Assembly (NCBI GenBank): GCA_013396755.1
Contig: VWZF01003199.1
Coordinates: forward strand, 1-64,000
Reading direction: 5' to 3'
Origin: Sclerurus mexicanus
Lineage: Eukaryota; Chordata; Aves; Passeriformes; Furnariidae
Length of the DNA stretch: 64,000 nt
The first letter of the stretch is position 1, and each line of letters begins with the position of its first letter. Both the position numbers and the translations under genes were made by a program. Under the pieces are notes generated by a model. The model was not told where the DNA came from. It saw only the letters and a list, made by a program, of their open reading frames with translations, and did no database searches. Of this stretch, positions 45,056-56,842 are shown piece after piece.

Positions 45056-47039
45056 CGCTGTCTCCTCTTGCTGCATTCACATCTCTCCTTCTCGTCCCTA
45101 CAGGAGGTCTCCAAGGAAAGTTTCCTCCTGCTTGATCTCCCTTATTGAAGCCATACATCAAAACCACCTCCCAGTACTGCTTTGACATCACACCCAGTTC
45201 TTGGTCCTATTTAGCTCCTGGTGCAAACTCAAGGCAAACCCACAGCAGGCTCCCACTGGACACTGGGGTTCTCTCTTAGTAACATGTTTGCGTCATCCCC
45301 TTTGAGATGGTGGATCAGCCAAAAACAAGAAGCAGAAGTACCCAGTGAGCCTGGGAGTCCTGGGGTACCTTGTGGAGGGGCAACACTTTCACCTGCCAGC
45401 CTGAAGGGAAGATGCTCAGGCAGCTCCTATTTGGGTGTGGCTACATAAATACCCATATAAATACCCACAGTTAAGGCAAAGCAAGTGGCTTTTCTGGGCT
45501 GCGTCTCACATGCAGCTGCCAGATAAATGTCGGATAACTTCAATAGTGTTACTGTAGTTAAAGTGATGATCAGTTTTAAAGGGAGGGTGCCCATGTCATG
45601 AGGAGCTTGTTGCCCTCAGACCCTTTTTTCTTGTCAGTGGGGGCTGTACTCACCATTTCTCCAACCAGGATAGACACCGTGGGGAGATAAACTGCCTTTG
45701 GCAATGCCAGCTGTGCCACGATGTGACTGATGGGTCCTGACAACCAGCTGAGATGCTGCTGCTGACAGAGCAGGTACCTAGTGATCTGACCCGTGAGGAA
45801 GGACAATCCCTGTGTCACGGCCTGGCCAGGTGGGTAAAAGTAGGACTGAAATCTTCTCCTCTCAGTTTGCAGAAGTGGTTCCTGGGCAGCACAGAGAGCT
45901 GCCAGAGCTGTGCCCCTCTGGAGAGGATGTGTGTTTATTGTTTGCTTCATTCATGCTGGAAAACAGCACTCAAGTTTGTACATACAAGACTATCCAAGTC
46001 CAAGATCTTCCACTCCGGGAGGGCAGATGTTCACAGAGCTGCGTTTCAGGCTGGTTGGTGGGTGTTTGTTGGCTCCATCCTATGGAGTGTTGCTGCACTG
46101 TCCTGGTTCGCAGTTGCGCTCAGCTCTGAGATGCAGAAACCACCTGGCACAAAGGCCCTTCTTACAGATCTTTGCTGCCAGGGTTATTTTTAGGGAAGAA
46201 AAAGATCATCAAGCCTGAGATGAATTCACCGAAAGAAAAAAAATAGAGGTGCAAAGAATTTGAAACAACAGTAGTGAAAAAAAAAAAGAGATCTAAAATG
46301 AGGACAAGGCTCAGAGCCAGCAGATGTGCTCTGCAGCATAGAAGGGATTTGGGAAACTCCTTCATAAAGCACTGGAATCCACACTCAGATATCCAGGTGA
46401 GGGAGTCGCCTGGCAATGTCAGAGCCCAGGTCTCGGGACCTGCAAGAGGCTCCTCCTCGTGCTCTGCTACTGGGCCAGCAAAAGCCCGAGCAAGGAGCAG
46501 TGAATTCCCTCCTGAGTCCCAAGCCAAGGGGTGGGATTTCTCTGTGAGATACAAGACTGCTTCCCCCCTCCAGCCAGGATGTCACTCTCATGTCTCTGTC
46601 ACCACTCTCGCTGTGGCTCCCGGGTGCAGCAAAGTCAGTCTGTCAGTCAATCAAACAGCTCTCCTTGCCCTGGCACAGCAGAGGCCGTAGTTCATCAGCC
46701 ACGTACTGTCTCCCTCCATCTCCATCAGCTTTCTGACTTTAGGGAGCTGTGTTCTCCAAGCCTGGAACTGACCACAAAGGTAAAATTCCCCCCGCCATCT
46801 CAGCCAACTCAGAATTCCAGATCCCTGTCACCACAGTGACACAAAGCTTTCCTGTGTGTCCTGGTTGCTCCTCTGTGAGTTCTGAGAATTCTTGTGCAGG
46901 ATGAGCAGGTTCTGCTATGGGATCTGCTGCTGGATCTCTGACAGGACAGAGATGCTGCACTAGGGAAAAGAGCAACAGTAGCTTCCTGAGACATTCTGCC
47001 TTCCAACAGGAATCCCAGGAGTGAAAAGTAGGAATGTGT

Positions 47040-47735
47040 AGCTTGCCACCCTTTTCTGCTGCCTGTATGTCATTTCCACCCTGGGAAAAAGTGCAAACCT
47101 CCTTGCCATCAGAGCTGAGCGCAGCCTCCCTGAGCCCAGGTGCCGGTTCCTGTGCCTGCTGGCCATCCTGGAGCTCCGTGGGTCTCTGTACACACTCCCC
47201 ACAGTGCTCAGCATCCTGCTCGTGGGCTCACAGGAGGTGGGTGTGACACCTGCCTCACCCAGATGTTCTTCACTCACTGCTTCTCCATCCTGGGCTCAGG
47301 GCTGCTGTGGACCGTGGGCCATGACCTTTGAGTGCCCTGCGGCCTTTCACAGCCCCTGCACTGCAATCCCTCCTGACTGACCCCCCCGTGACCACCCACA
47401 GCCCCTGCACTGCAATCCCTCCTGACTGACCCCCCCGTGACCACCCACAGCCCCTGCACTGCAATCCCTCCTGACTGACCCCTCAAAGCCACCCAGAGCC
47501 CCTGCACTGCAATCCCTCCTGACTGACCCCCCAGTGACCACCCACAGCCCCTGCACTGCAATCCCTCCTGACCAGCTCCAGGGTGGGAGCCATCAGGCTG
47601 GTGCTGCTGCTGAGGAGCATCATCCTCCTGCTCCCCTTGCCCATCCTTCTGATGGAGCTGGCATCCTGCAGGTCCCACATGCTGGATCAGCCCTTGTGCA
47701 CCCAGTTTTGTGCCTGTGCAGCCCCTGGCACTGTG
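47040..47735 (+). pseudogene. Class I OR pseudogene, OR51-like, split by a minisatellite
   Basis: Recognisable remnants in order: helix 1 (LATLFCCLYVISTLGKSANLLAI) and RAERSLPEP at 47040-47130; helix 2 (FLCLLAILELRGSLYTLPTVLSILL) to about 47225; helix 3 in a shifted frame (TCLTQMFFTHCFSILGSGLL, 47252-47310) ending in a stop near 47330. A 49-bp tandem array fills 47351-47575. The helix 4 region resumes after it (IRLVLLLRSIILLLPLPILLMELASCRSHML, about 47585-47690) and fades at CTQFCACA. Helices 5-7 are gone. The conserved DRY region has been lost at the array. It is the OR remnant closest to the globin genes, about 4 kb beyond the epsilon stop codon. Confidence 0.85.
47351..47575 (+). repeat. 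49-bp minisatellite inside an OR pseudogene
   Basis: Five units start at 47351, 47400, 47449, 47497 and 47546 (AGCCCCTGCACTGCAATCCC...). Most are 49 bp and one is 48 bp; the last is partial. Because 49 is not a multiple of three, the minus strand reads as a repeating pseudo-peptide that is not a gene. Confidence 0.95.
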
Positions 47736-48149
47736 GATTGTGCTCCCAGGAGCTACAGAAACAGCAACAATGACCAGAATTTATCTGTCACCCTCTCTGG
47801 CCCCTAAGGGGACACGGTCACTCCTGCAGGTCTATTGGCAAAACATTATTGTTTCCCTTAACTTCCAAGTTTATTCAAAACCATTCCAATTGTTGTTGCA
47901 AGTGCCACAGCCCAGGCTGCTCCCAGTGCCAGGTGTTTCAGTTGATTTTTGTTAGGAGAACACAGCAACTGTAATTCCTAGCAGGAATGTTGTTATTGCA
48001 GCTACAGCTGTGGGTGAAATTAGGCAACGTGTGCACAAAGTCAGTGCTCGTTCCTCCCACAGAAATGTCAGCCCAGGGCTCCCAGGGCTCCCACGGGCTC
48101 CTCAGGGAAATGCTGTGCTCCATGGAATACAAATTAAACCAGAAAATCA

Positions 48150-48670
48150 ATGCTTAGAGGGCTCAAGCTTTGAACACTGAACGGTGCCTGTAAGGGAAAA
48201 ATTAAAAGTGAGTTATAAAATGCCCCTCGAGCCGACGCTAATGGTTTTCCTGGCTTGCCCTCTGCTCTTTTTGGGGGCTGTGGTGGCTGATGTGGAAGAA
48301 GTTAAACTTTTCTAGCTCTCAGCACTCAAGGAATTCATCCTCCATGTAAACAGGGGACTTGGTGTTGTTTAATTAGGGGCTGGCCTCATGAGTGTGCCCT
48401 GAGAAATGGAATTAGTCTATTTTCTGCTGCCCCACTTCTCAGACAAAGCTCTAGACATCTGCGCCTCTGCTCGGCACTGCAGCAGCCCCGTAATTAGCTC
48501 GATAAGTTAAATTAGGAGAGAGCTTTCCAGCCTGCTCTGGTGCTCTTCAGCATGAAAATACAGATTGAGGCATTTGAATCTGGGTGTGCAGACTCTCAGC
48601 AATACAACCTCATCACTATAAATGTGCTTTGACGGCCACAAAAATTAAAATATTGATTTATTCACCCTAC
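48150..48670. other. AT-rich, repeat-free block resembling a conserved noncoding element
   Basis: The block lacks CR1 and long open frames. It contains several homeodomain-type TAATTA/TTAATTAG cores (near 48370, 48410 and 48492), GATAAG (48501) and TTATAAA. Lying between the OR pseudogene and epsilon, it could be a regulatory element for either gene family. Conservation cannot be judged from one sequence. Confidence 0.3.
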
Positions 48671-49103
48671 GCATCACCCACTGTTCTGGCCTGGTAAATA
48701 TGGGTGAAAACTGGGAACAGTCCTGACCTCCACCCATCGGGCTGCCCTGGAGGGTGGACATCCTGCACCTCCATGCCCCTGTTCAGCTGCATTGCTGATC
48801 ACCGAGGCTGAGGCAGGAATATTCCTCTCCTCCCACCCTGCGTTTACCTTTGTGCCTGTCAGACACAGAGCGATGAGGGCTCCCAGGGCTGGGATGAATC
48901 CCCACAGCCAGCTGGGTGCTGTGCCCTGGGGGAGGAGTGGGACTCGGCTCTGGAGGGTGCTCAGCGCCCACCCTGACAGATGAGCCAGTGACAGCACGGT
49001 CCTGGCTGGGCTGTGCTGCACAGCACTGTCCCCAGCCTCCCAGGGAGTCACCAGAGGACCTGGATTGGCATCTCCAGGAGTGCTCAGCAAGGTAGGGATC
49101 AGG

Positions 49104-49160
49104 ACTCAGACAGGTTGGACTCTTGGAGGTCTTCTCCAACCTCAATGATTCCATGACTCT
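49104..49160 (+). mobile_element. Short CR1 3' end
   Basis: CAGGTTGGACTCTTGGAGGT and CAACCTCAATGATTCCATGA; one of very few CR1 pieces between 45.1 and 50.8 kb. Confidence 0.65.
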
Positions 49161-50653
49161 GACAAGCCTCTCTCTCTATGTGCTTGGGAAGATTCAAGGT
49201 CTCCCACAGCAAAACTTTGGAGACAGAGCTGGGAAAGGGCTGGGGAGAGGAAGGTGTGTGGTGACCTGTCTGCACAGCAGCAATGGCCTGACCTGGGCAA
49301 AGAAAGATTGAAGGAGACATGATAAAACACTGCCAGCAAAGTCAAACAGGATGGTTTGGTCTCTGAGGTCACTTTGTGCTGGGTAGTGAAAACTTCCACA
49401 CTTCCGGCCAGGTGAGACTTCGGAATAGGAAAGAGAAGCTCATCATCAGCTCAGAAATGTGATCCGTGCATGGGTCTGGTCTCTCCTGCAGAGGATTTGG
49501 GCACTAACAGAGAGGGAGGAGGGAAGGGGGAGAACAAAGCAAACATGAGGCAGATCAGCTCTGGCAAGTCGCTCTGGGGTTTTCAACCTTGGTTTCTCCA
49601 AAGTCACCAAGGGAGATGAATCAAACACCTCTAAATATCCCCATGTCATTTCTGAGGGGGTTTGGAGCAGCACTGCAGTTGCCATGACATCAGCTCGTGC
49701 CAGTGACACAGGAAAAGACAGTGGTCCTGTTCCCAGCCAGCCCTGGCACAAGGGGGCTCATGGAAGAGAGTCAGGATGGTTGGTCCCATCCCTCCAGTCT
49801 CACCCGTGGGGTTGCTTCGCTCCAATGGATCAAGCCCATCCTAAGTGCCAGGAAAGCTGGAAGGATCTCCCGTGTTCCACAGGCAGAGAGATTTTCTGTC
49901 CAAATATCTCTGTGATGCAACACACGGCATCAAAAATGGCCAGAAATGGTCACTGCAGGAGCATGGATTCATTCAGCAACTTGGGAATTTCCACACTGGT
50001 TCTTGGAGAAAACAACATCTTTATTTACTGCTCAAAAGCAATGAAGCATCTTTTACAACATCAGAGCAAGTACATCATCAGTCACCCTCGTTCCAGCAGG
50101 GTGTCAAACACGGCAGACACATCCCAGGGGTGGCTGATTTTGTTATGATTGAATTCCAACCCCACCAGCTCTGGTGCTGGAATGCTCCGTGGTGCTGCCA
50201 CTCCTGACAGAATTGCCTCAGGAGGTGTAAAATCATGCCTATAAATACATGATAAACAACCCCGGAAGGGGCAGCATGGAGCCTCTTAAAGAGTATTTTT
50301 GGCTTATGCTAAGAAGTGAACTGGGGAATTTTTCTGCTCCTGTGATTTTGAAAAGTGTGGGGATAAGGCCAGATAAAAATAATTACACCTGATAGTTCCC
50401 TGGTTCCCCTGCTCCTGACTGACATTTGAATAAGAATTCTTTAAAAGGGATTGCAATCAGCACAGATTTGGTTCAGGTCTGGTTTAGAAATGACAAAACT
50501 CCTGAATTCAAATGAATTGTATCAGGCAGCCCTGGAATGGTGGGAAGTTCACCCCAGCAGGATGATGGATTGTTCTCCTCTCCCACTGCAGCTTCTCTCA
50601 AACCTGGGACAGCACCACAAACCTTTGATGAATGCCTGCACACAGTGCGGCTT

Positions 50654-50695
50654 GGGAAGGGAAGGGAAGGGAAGGGAAGGGAAGGGAAGGGAAGG
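50654..50695 (+). repeat. (GGGAA)8 microsatellite
   Basis: About eight perfect GGGAA units, a purine-only tract about 1 kb beyond the 3' end of epsilon-globin. Confidence 0.95.
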
Positions 50696-50867
50696 TCCAC
50701 AACAACAGCACAGAGTAATAATGAACAGATTTCAGAGATTGCTTCCTGGGAAAAGGCATTGGGAAATAGTGTTAAATTATAGAAATCAGGGAACAGTTGT
50801 GCTCTGTGGTTGTGGTTCCTCAGCCATTGGGAGGTGCCAACTCTCCTCCTGGAGCCCACCATGGAAA

Positions 50868-51190
50868 TGATGGAATTCCACAATGGTTTGCATGGGACAG
50901 GACCTTCAAACTCATCCAGTGCCATCCCCTGCCATGGGCAGGGACACCTTCCCCCAGCCCAGGGTGCTCCAAGCCCCGTCCAACCTGGCCTGGGACACTT
51001 CCAGGGATCCAGGGGCAGCCACAGCTTCTCTGGGCACCCTGTGCCAGGGCCTGCCCACCCTCCCAGCCAGCAATTCCTTACCAATATCCCATCCATCCCT
51101 GCCCTCTGGCACTGCGAAACCATTCCCCTTGTCCTGTGCCTCCAGGCCCTTGTTCAAAATCCCTCTTCAGCATCTCCTGAACCTTCCATG
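50868..51190 (-). mobile_element. CR1 LINE 3' fragment
   Basis: ATGGAATTCCACAATGGTTT, CCATGGGCAGGGACACC and CAATATCCCATCCATCCCTG. It lies about 460 bp beyond the epsilon poly(A) signal. Confidence 0.8.
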
Positions 51191-51701
51191 GGTCTGAGTT
51201 CAAAGGTTTTCTCCTGGCTCAGGTGCTCTCACAGGAGCCAGTGCATTCCCAGCCCTAGAGCTGGCATGGCAGGTACCAGCTCCCTGAGGGGAGCAGCACC
51301 TGGATAGGGAATTCTGTGCTGGCTTCACCATGTCCCACTTTACAGCCAGACTGTGAGAACAGGTTTGGACAACACTCTCCGACACGTGGTGGGATTGGTG
51401 GGTCGTCCTGTGCAGGGTCAGGAGCTGGATTCCACAGTCCCTGTGGGTCCCTCCCAGCTCAGGACACCCCACGATTCCCTGTGCCAGGACCCCCCACCTG
51501 GGTTTCTCTCACTCCCCCCGCACTGGCAGCGATCTCACGGTGCAGTCACGGGACCCGCTCTGTCCCGGCCCCTGGGGACAGGGACCCCCCGATGGCACCG
51601 GCCCCCTGCCCGCACAGACACACGGACACGCTGCAGGTGCTGCTGGAGGCCTTTATTTGGTGGTCACAGCCCGTGGGGTCTCACGGGACATCCCCCCATG
51701 C

Positions 51702-53637
51702 TCAGTGGTACTTGCGGGCCAGGGCGTGAGCCACGACACCCACCAGCTTCTGCCAGGCGAACTGGCACGTGGGGGTGAAATCCCTGCCGAAGTGGGAAGC
51801 CAGGACGATGACGAGGATGTCTCCGAGGAGCTGGAGGAGGAGGAGGACGGGCAGGGTCAGTCCTGCTGGACGCGCCGCGCCGCAGCCGACCCGGAGCTCA
51901 GGGATGCCCACGCTGGACTCACCCCCACGATGGCTCCACGTCCCCCACCAGCCCCGTGTCCTGCCGTGCCTTTGGCTCCAAACGCCTCGTTTTATGTCTC
52001 CCCGGTTTTCCAGCTGCAGATTTTCCCTCTCCCCACATCCCTCTCCTTCCCGTCCCTTCCAGTCAACACCCACACCCCACGGGCTGTTTCCTTGCCCTGA
52101 CTTCTCCCTGAGGCTGAATCCCCCTCCTGAAGAGACTCTGACACATTGAACATTCCTCCTCCTCCTCTTCCTCTGCAGCCCCTGACCCATCGAGTGCCCC
52201 TCGCACCGCGGGGCTGGTTACGGGCACGGCTCAGTCCCTGCTCCCTGGGACTGTGACTACACAATCCTCAGCCTTTCCATAGAAAAGCTCTGAGTTTTGG
52301 GAAAACCGTATTTGCGTCGTTTGTGAAATAAAATGAAACCAGAGGGAAAGAACCTTGAAACTGTTTCCCAGTTTTGGGATGCAAAAGCAATTTGCCATGA
52401 GACCCACTCTAAAAAACTGGAGTTTTTTCATTTTAGATCTAAATGAAGAGAACAAATCATTTGCATTTAAAAATGTTGGAGGAGGGCAGAGCGTCCCACC
52501 ACCCAGGCTGGGCAAGGCAGGACCTGTTCTGTGTTTCTGTTTATCTTGCTGTAGGACCTTGGATTTCCTGAAATGCTCTGCTGAGCTTCCCTCTGCCTCC
52601 TCTGGCTCCTCGTCCTCCAGCCCANNNNNNNNNNNNNNNNNNNNNNNNNNNNNNNNNNNNNNNNNNNNNNNNNNNNNNNNNNNNNNNNNNNNNNNNNNNN
52701 NNNNNNNNNNNNNNNNNNNNNNNNNNNNNNNNNNNNNNNNNNNNNNNNNNNNNNNNNNNNNNNNNNNNNNNNNNNNNNNNNNNNNNNNNNNNNNNNNNNN
52801 NNNNNNNNNNNNNNNNNNNNNNNNNNNNNNNNNNNNNNNNNNNNNNNNNNNNNNNNNNNNNNNNNNNNNNNNNNNNNNNNNNNNNNNNNNNNNNNNNNNN
52901 NNNNNNNNNNNNNNNNNNNNNNNNNNNNNNNNNNNNNNNNNNNNNNNNNNNNNNNNNNNNNNNNNNNNNNNNNNNNNNNNNNNNNNNNNNNNNNNNNNNN
53001 NNNNNNNNNNNNNNNNNNNNNNNNNNNNNNNNNNNNNNNNNNNNNNNNNNNNNNNNNNNNNNNNNNNNNNNNNNNNNNNNNNNNNNNNNNNNNNNNNNNN
53101 NNNNNNNNNNNNNNNNNNNNNNNNNNNNNNNNNNNNNNNNNNNNNNNNNNNNNNNNNNNNNNNNNNNNNNNNNNNNNNNNNNNNNNNNNNNNNNNNNNNN
53201 NNNNNNNNNNNNNNNNNNNNNNNNNNNNNNNNNNNNNNNNNNNNNNNNNNNNNNNNNNNNNNNNNNNNNNNNNNNNNNNNNNNNNNNNNNNNNNNNNNNN
53301 NNNNNNNNNNNNNNNNNNNNNNNNNNNNNNNNNNNNNNNNNNNNNNNNCTGGGGTTGCCAGTGATGGCCGTGGGGCTGGAGAGGTTCCCAAAGTTAGAGA
53401 AGAACCTCTGGGTCCAGGGGTAGACGATCAGCAGCCTGGGGAGAGATGGAGGGACACAAGCAGACACGTGTTAATGCTCCCAAATGCAATTGCCTCAGTT
53501 TCCCTGCCAGGTGTGGCTGGGCAGGTTCCCAGGTGCTGGACGTACCTGGCCAGAGCCTCAGCCCCGCATTCCTCCACGTTGACCTTGCCCCAGATGCTGC
53601 TGATGAGCTGCTTCTCCTCGGCTGACCAGTGCACCAT
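51702..53637 (-). CDS. HBE1: Epsilon-type embryonic beta-globin, interrupted by an N gap
   Basis: Beta-like subunit of an embryonic haemoglobin; carries haem and binds oxygen in primitive red cells. Exon 1 is 53546-53637 (MVHWSAEEKQLISSIWGKVN, ECGAEALAR), with a GT donor at 53545-53544. Exon 2 starts at 53435 (LLIVYPWTQRFF) and is visible only to 53349 before 724 Ns; its last 136 nt, including the distal and proximal haem histidine region, are missing. Exon 3 is 51702-51830 (LLGDILVIVLASHFGRDF, CQFAWQKLV, ending ARKYH and TGA). The CQFAWQKLV signature and VHWSAEEK start match avian rho/epsilon rather than adult beta. Its place 3' of betaA matches chicken epsilon. A poly(A) signal (AATAAA, minus) is at 51652-51657. 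If the gap size is right, intron 2 is about 1.38 kb. Confidence 0.92.
52625..53348. other. Assembly gap of 724 Ns
   Basis: Run of N inside the epsilon-globin gene. It hides 136 nt of exon 2 and part of intron 2. Long open frames crossing it are meaningless. Confidence 1.
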
Positions 53638-53760
53638 GGTGGCGGCGGCTTTGCTGGGCTGCAGGAGGACACAGACCTGGAGCTGAGCCCAGACCCCGCG
53701 GGGCCTTTTATCCCCTGCCCGCAGCCCCTCCCCGGCCGGCCCCAAGGGGCCACTGGCTGG
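53546..53760 (-). promoter_or_regulatory. Epsilon-globin promoter and first exon region
   Basis: Reading the minus strand, GATAAAA (53711-53706) lies about 70 bp before the ATG in the TATA position. This non-canonical box can also bind GATA-1, as reported for the chicken adult beta gene. A perfect CCAAT is not seen; the nearest related sequence is GCCAGT near 53755. The GC-rich stretch around 53700-53745 could bind Sp/KLF factors. Confidence 0.6.
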
Positions 53761-54360
53761 GATGGAGGGTCCCCTCCAGCAGGAGCAGGAGGGGATGGCC
53801 AGGGTGTGGCACACTGAGAAGGGGCCTCTGGTTATCCTGAGCTCCAGATTTGTCCCTTCCCCTCTGTGAGGGCAGCTCTCCTCTCACCTTCCAAGCATGG
53901 GTCCCTCTGTGGAGAAGGGGCTGCAGGAGGCTGGTTGTGATGGTCCATCACCACTGAAGTGGGCTGGACTCTGGGGGTGTCATCCTGGTGCTTCGAGTTT
54001 CCCAAACGCTGGGCTCTGCCTTCCTTCGGTGAAATGAGAAATGTCCGGGCCAAAATCCAGCCCCTGGCAGAGCAACCCGAAGGGGTTTGCCCCCAGTAAA
54101 CTGTGCAGGTCCCTGCCCTGCCCGAGACCTCCCTACACCACCACCAGCTGTGGCAGTGCTGGGGCTGTTCAGAGGATGATCAGGCTCTGCAGCCCAAATC
54201 TGCATTAGCTCCATTTTCCTCCTCCCATGACAGAACTTGTCTTGGTTGATTCATTTGGACCTTTAGGAGCAGGAAGAATCATAGTTGGACTTCGGAGTCC
54301 AGCTTCAGAACTGGAATTCCATGATCCTTTGTTGGTCCCTTCCAGCTCGGGATATTCTCT

Positions 54361-54428
54361 GATAGAATCACAGACTGGTTTGGGTTGGAAGGACCTTAAA
54401 GCTCACCCAGTTCCACCCTCCTGCCATG
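54361..54428 (-). mobile_element. Short CR1 3' fragment
   Basis: GATAGAATCACAGACTGGTT, GGGTTGGAAGGACC and CCACCCTCCTGCCATGG. Confidence 0.7.
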
Positions 54429-55755
54429 GAAAGTTCACCCAAATGTCCTCCCTCAGATGTGAAAGCCCAGTTCTGCTGGGCAGGGAGCAAGGACCAAACA
54501 GGATCATCCCATTCATCCCAATTGTGCTTTCAGCCACATCCATAAAGGGCAGGTGAAACATGTTTGGAACACGAGTTTGTCACTGCAGGACCAGCTGTGG
54601 GCTCAAAAAGCAGCAGAAGTTGAGCTCAGGAAGGTCCAGCTTGGAGGGAGCCCAGGGCCTTCCCCTTCTGTACGGCCAGATTCCACATTCCCCCCTCGGC
54701 CAGGCTGAGCTCTCCAGAAGGAGATGTTTGGGCTCCTCTGGAACATCCCAGAGCACACTGGGGGTGATGCATCCTTGTCAGGAGCAAGGTCCTGGGGAGC
54801 TTTCCTCTTTCATTTCCTGCATAAACCCCAAGAAACACTGTCCTTGCTGAAAGCACAGGGCTTTAATGCTGATCCCAAGGCACCTGGAGCAATCTGCTGT
54901 TTTCCTGATGTTTTCCATAGGATTTGGACTGGGCTAAGGAAGAGCTGGGAACAGGTGAGGAGGGGGTCAGGTGGCCAGGCTGCAGCAGAGCTGCAGGGCT
55001 GCCCAAGCTGCTCTCCAGACACCAGCCCTTGCCTTCCTCCACAGACCATCTCCTGCTAAGTGTCTTCTGTACTGAAAATATGGCAGCAAAAGCAATTCAA
55101 AGAGAGAAAACACTGAGGAGGCTTCCAGTCTGACAATATCTCTTTCCCCCTCTAGTTGTAGACCTTTTTTTAATGGAATAGGGATGAATAATCTTCAATA
55201 GATTTGCCTGCATTTGCCTTTTCTCCAGAAAATCCGGTCCCTGTGCTCTGGAGGCTGGAGCACAATGACAAGTCAAGTCGAGCCCAGCCTGGGAGCAGTC
55301 GGGGGGGGAGAGAATGTGCAGGGAAAATGCTGCCAGGCTGTCACCTGTGCCCACCCTCCTGCACCCCCTTATCAGCCCTGCCAGGACCTGGGTGCTGCCA
55401 GCGCCGCTCCAGGCATTGTCCGGGGGTGCTGGCACCCACAGGAACGTTCTGACACCATGAAATGGGAGCAGAAAAAGCAGCGTGTGGAGAGGACACCCCG
55501 CAGGATCCGTGTGCTTGGGGACAGGGAGCAGGGTGTCGGTCCCCAGCTGGGGACGGGGAGGGGAGCAAAGCCATGGGCAGCACCAGTGGGGTTTGTTTCC
55601 ATCCTGCCATGCCCCAGGTGCAGGGGATGGAAACCCTCCTCTCTGTTCCCGGGAAGGGGGACACTGGAAGGAACTCCAGGAATGAGAAGAGCTCAGCCTT
55701 CCCCTGATGGACTGATCTGCAGGGTTTAACCTGAGAGGTCTGCTCAACTTGTAGG

Positions 55756-56065
55756 GTCATGGAATCATGGAAGAGTTTGGATTGGAAGGGACCTCAAAGC
55801 CCACCCAGTGCCACCCCCTGCCATGGGCAGGGACACCTTCCACTAGCCCAGGGTGCTCCGAGCCCCTTCCAGTCTGGCCTTGGACACTTCCAGGGATGGG
55901 GCAGCCACAGCTTCTCTGAGCACCCTGTACCAGGGGCTCACCCCCCTCACAGACAAGAATTTCTTCCCAATATCCCATCTCTCCCTGCCCTCTGGCAGTG
56001 GGAACCCATTCCCCCTTTTCCTGTCCCTCCAGACCCTTGTCCAAAGTCCCTCTCCAGCTCTCTAG
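55756..56065 (-). mobile_element. CR1 LINE 3' fragment
   Basis: GTCATGGAATCATGGAAGAG through CTGCCCTCTGGCAGT (55985-55999) to CTCTCCAGCTCTC; inserted between betaA and epsilon, 0.7 kb from the enhancer-like core. Confidence 0.85.
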
Positions 56066-56774
56066 TCGTTCCTACCCCAAGACACGTCACTTACAGGAGA
56101 ACTACTTATTCAAATAAATTCAGTCATTTCTGCCTGAAGTCTGTGAGCAATCATGTTCATACAAAACTATCAATATCTATAACGAAACCTATGAAAAATC
56201 ATGTTGAATTTGGGAGTTCTGGTGCCCCTGTGCCTGCTCAGCCTCCCTGCATGGAGAAAACCCCTTTGTGTCTCACTGCAATTTATCTCCTCACCTTCTC
56301 AGTGTCTGCCTTGACAGCAGGAACAAAACGCCTCTTCCTTTGGGTGGCATGTCTGAGAAAGGGCATTTATGGCTTGCAGAGGGTTTTTAACACCCTCCTG
56401 TGGGTCAGGGCAGAGAGTGGAGTGCCCAGAAAGGTGGCTGAAGCAGGATTTAGGACACAGTGCAAAGATCCTGGGATAAAAAGCTTTGCCCAATTTTGTC
56501 CCTTAAAACATAAGCACATCCCTTCAGTTCCCCGTCACTTTTGCCGCGTCACCGTTCAGACAGTGCTTCCCCTGCCAAGAACAAGCTCTACCCAAGAGAG
56601 TCCTGCTCTGGAGACACCCAAACCCATCCAACACTCCGTGCGTGCAGAGCCCTGATCGATCCTCGCACACAGAAAATTATGAAGTCTCTGCTCTTGGCAG
56701 GATTGGACGCCCCAAACTGCAGCGTGGGTGGCGCAGGGTGGGAGAGAAATGAATAAACAAAGTCTGGACAGGCC

Positions 56775-56842
56775 TTGATAGTCAAGTGTTTATCTCAAAC
56801 CTGCCCCCACCCAGCTGCTGCTGGGCCAGCGTGACTCAGCTG
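56775..56842. promoter_or_regulatory. Candidate beta/epsilon globin enhancer core
   Basis: Within 70 bp, between betaA and epsilon and about 0.5 kb past the betaA poly(A) signal, lie TTGATAG (56775-56781) and TTATCT (56790-56795), two GATA sites facing opposite ways. They are followed by CCCCACCC (56805-56812, CACCC/KLF type), CAGCTG E-boxes (56812-56817 and 56837-56842) and TGACTCAGC (56832-56840, NF-E2/MARE core). Paired GATA, CACCC and NF-E2 sites in this position are the known make-up of the chicken beta/epsilon enhancer that betaA and epsilon share. The role is inferred from content and place. Confidence 0.75.

Larger units (their letters stand above)
43757..47039. other. Intergenic between two OR pseudogenes
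   Basis: Has the ATCC and AAAT tracts and two CR1 fragments. 45056-47039 is free of recognised repeats and genes; the missing helices 6-7 of the OR at 43 kb are not found here. Confidence 0.7.
47736..51651. other. Intergenic between OR array and globin cluster
   Basis: Relatively poor in CR1 (two pieces). Contains the AT-rich block at 48.15-48.67 kb and the GGGAA array. A boundary element is expected here from chicken, but I found no convincing CTCF consensus. Confidence 0.65.

Noticed and set aside
47274..47678. 134-codon repetitive protein on the minus strand
   Set aside because: It is a translation of the 49-bp minisatellite within an OR pseudogene.
52231..53686. Long open frames through the N gap
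   Set aside because: They are open only because 724 unknown bases contain no stop; the real content is epsilon-globin.
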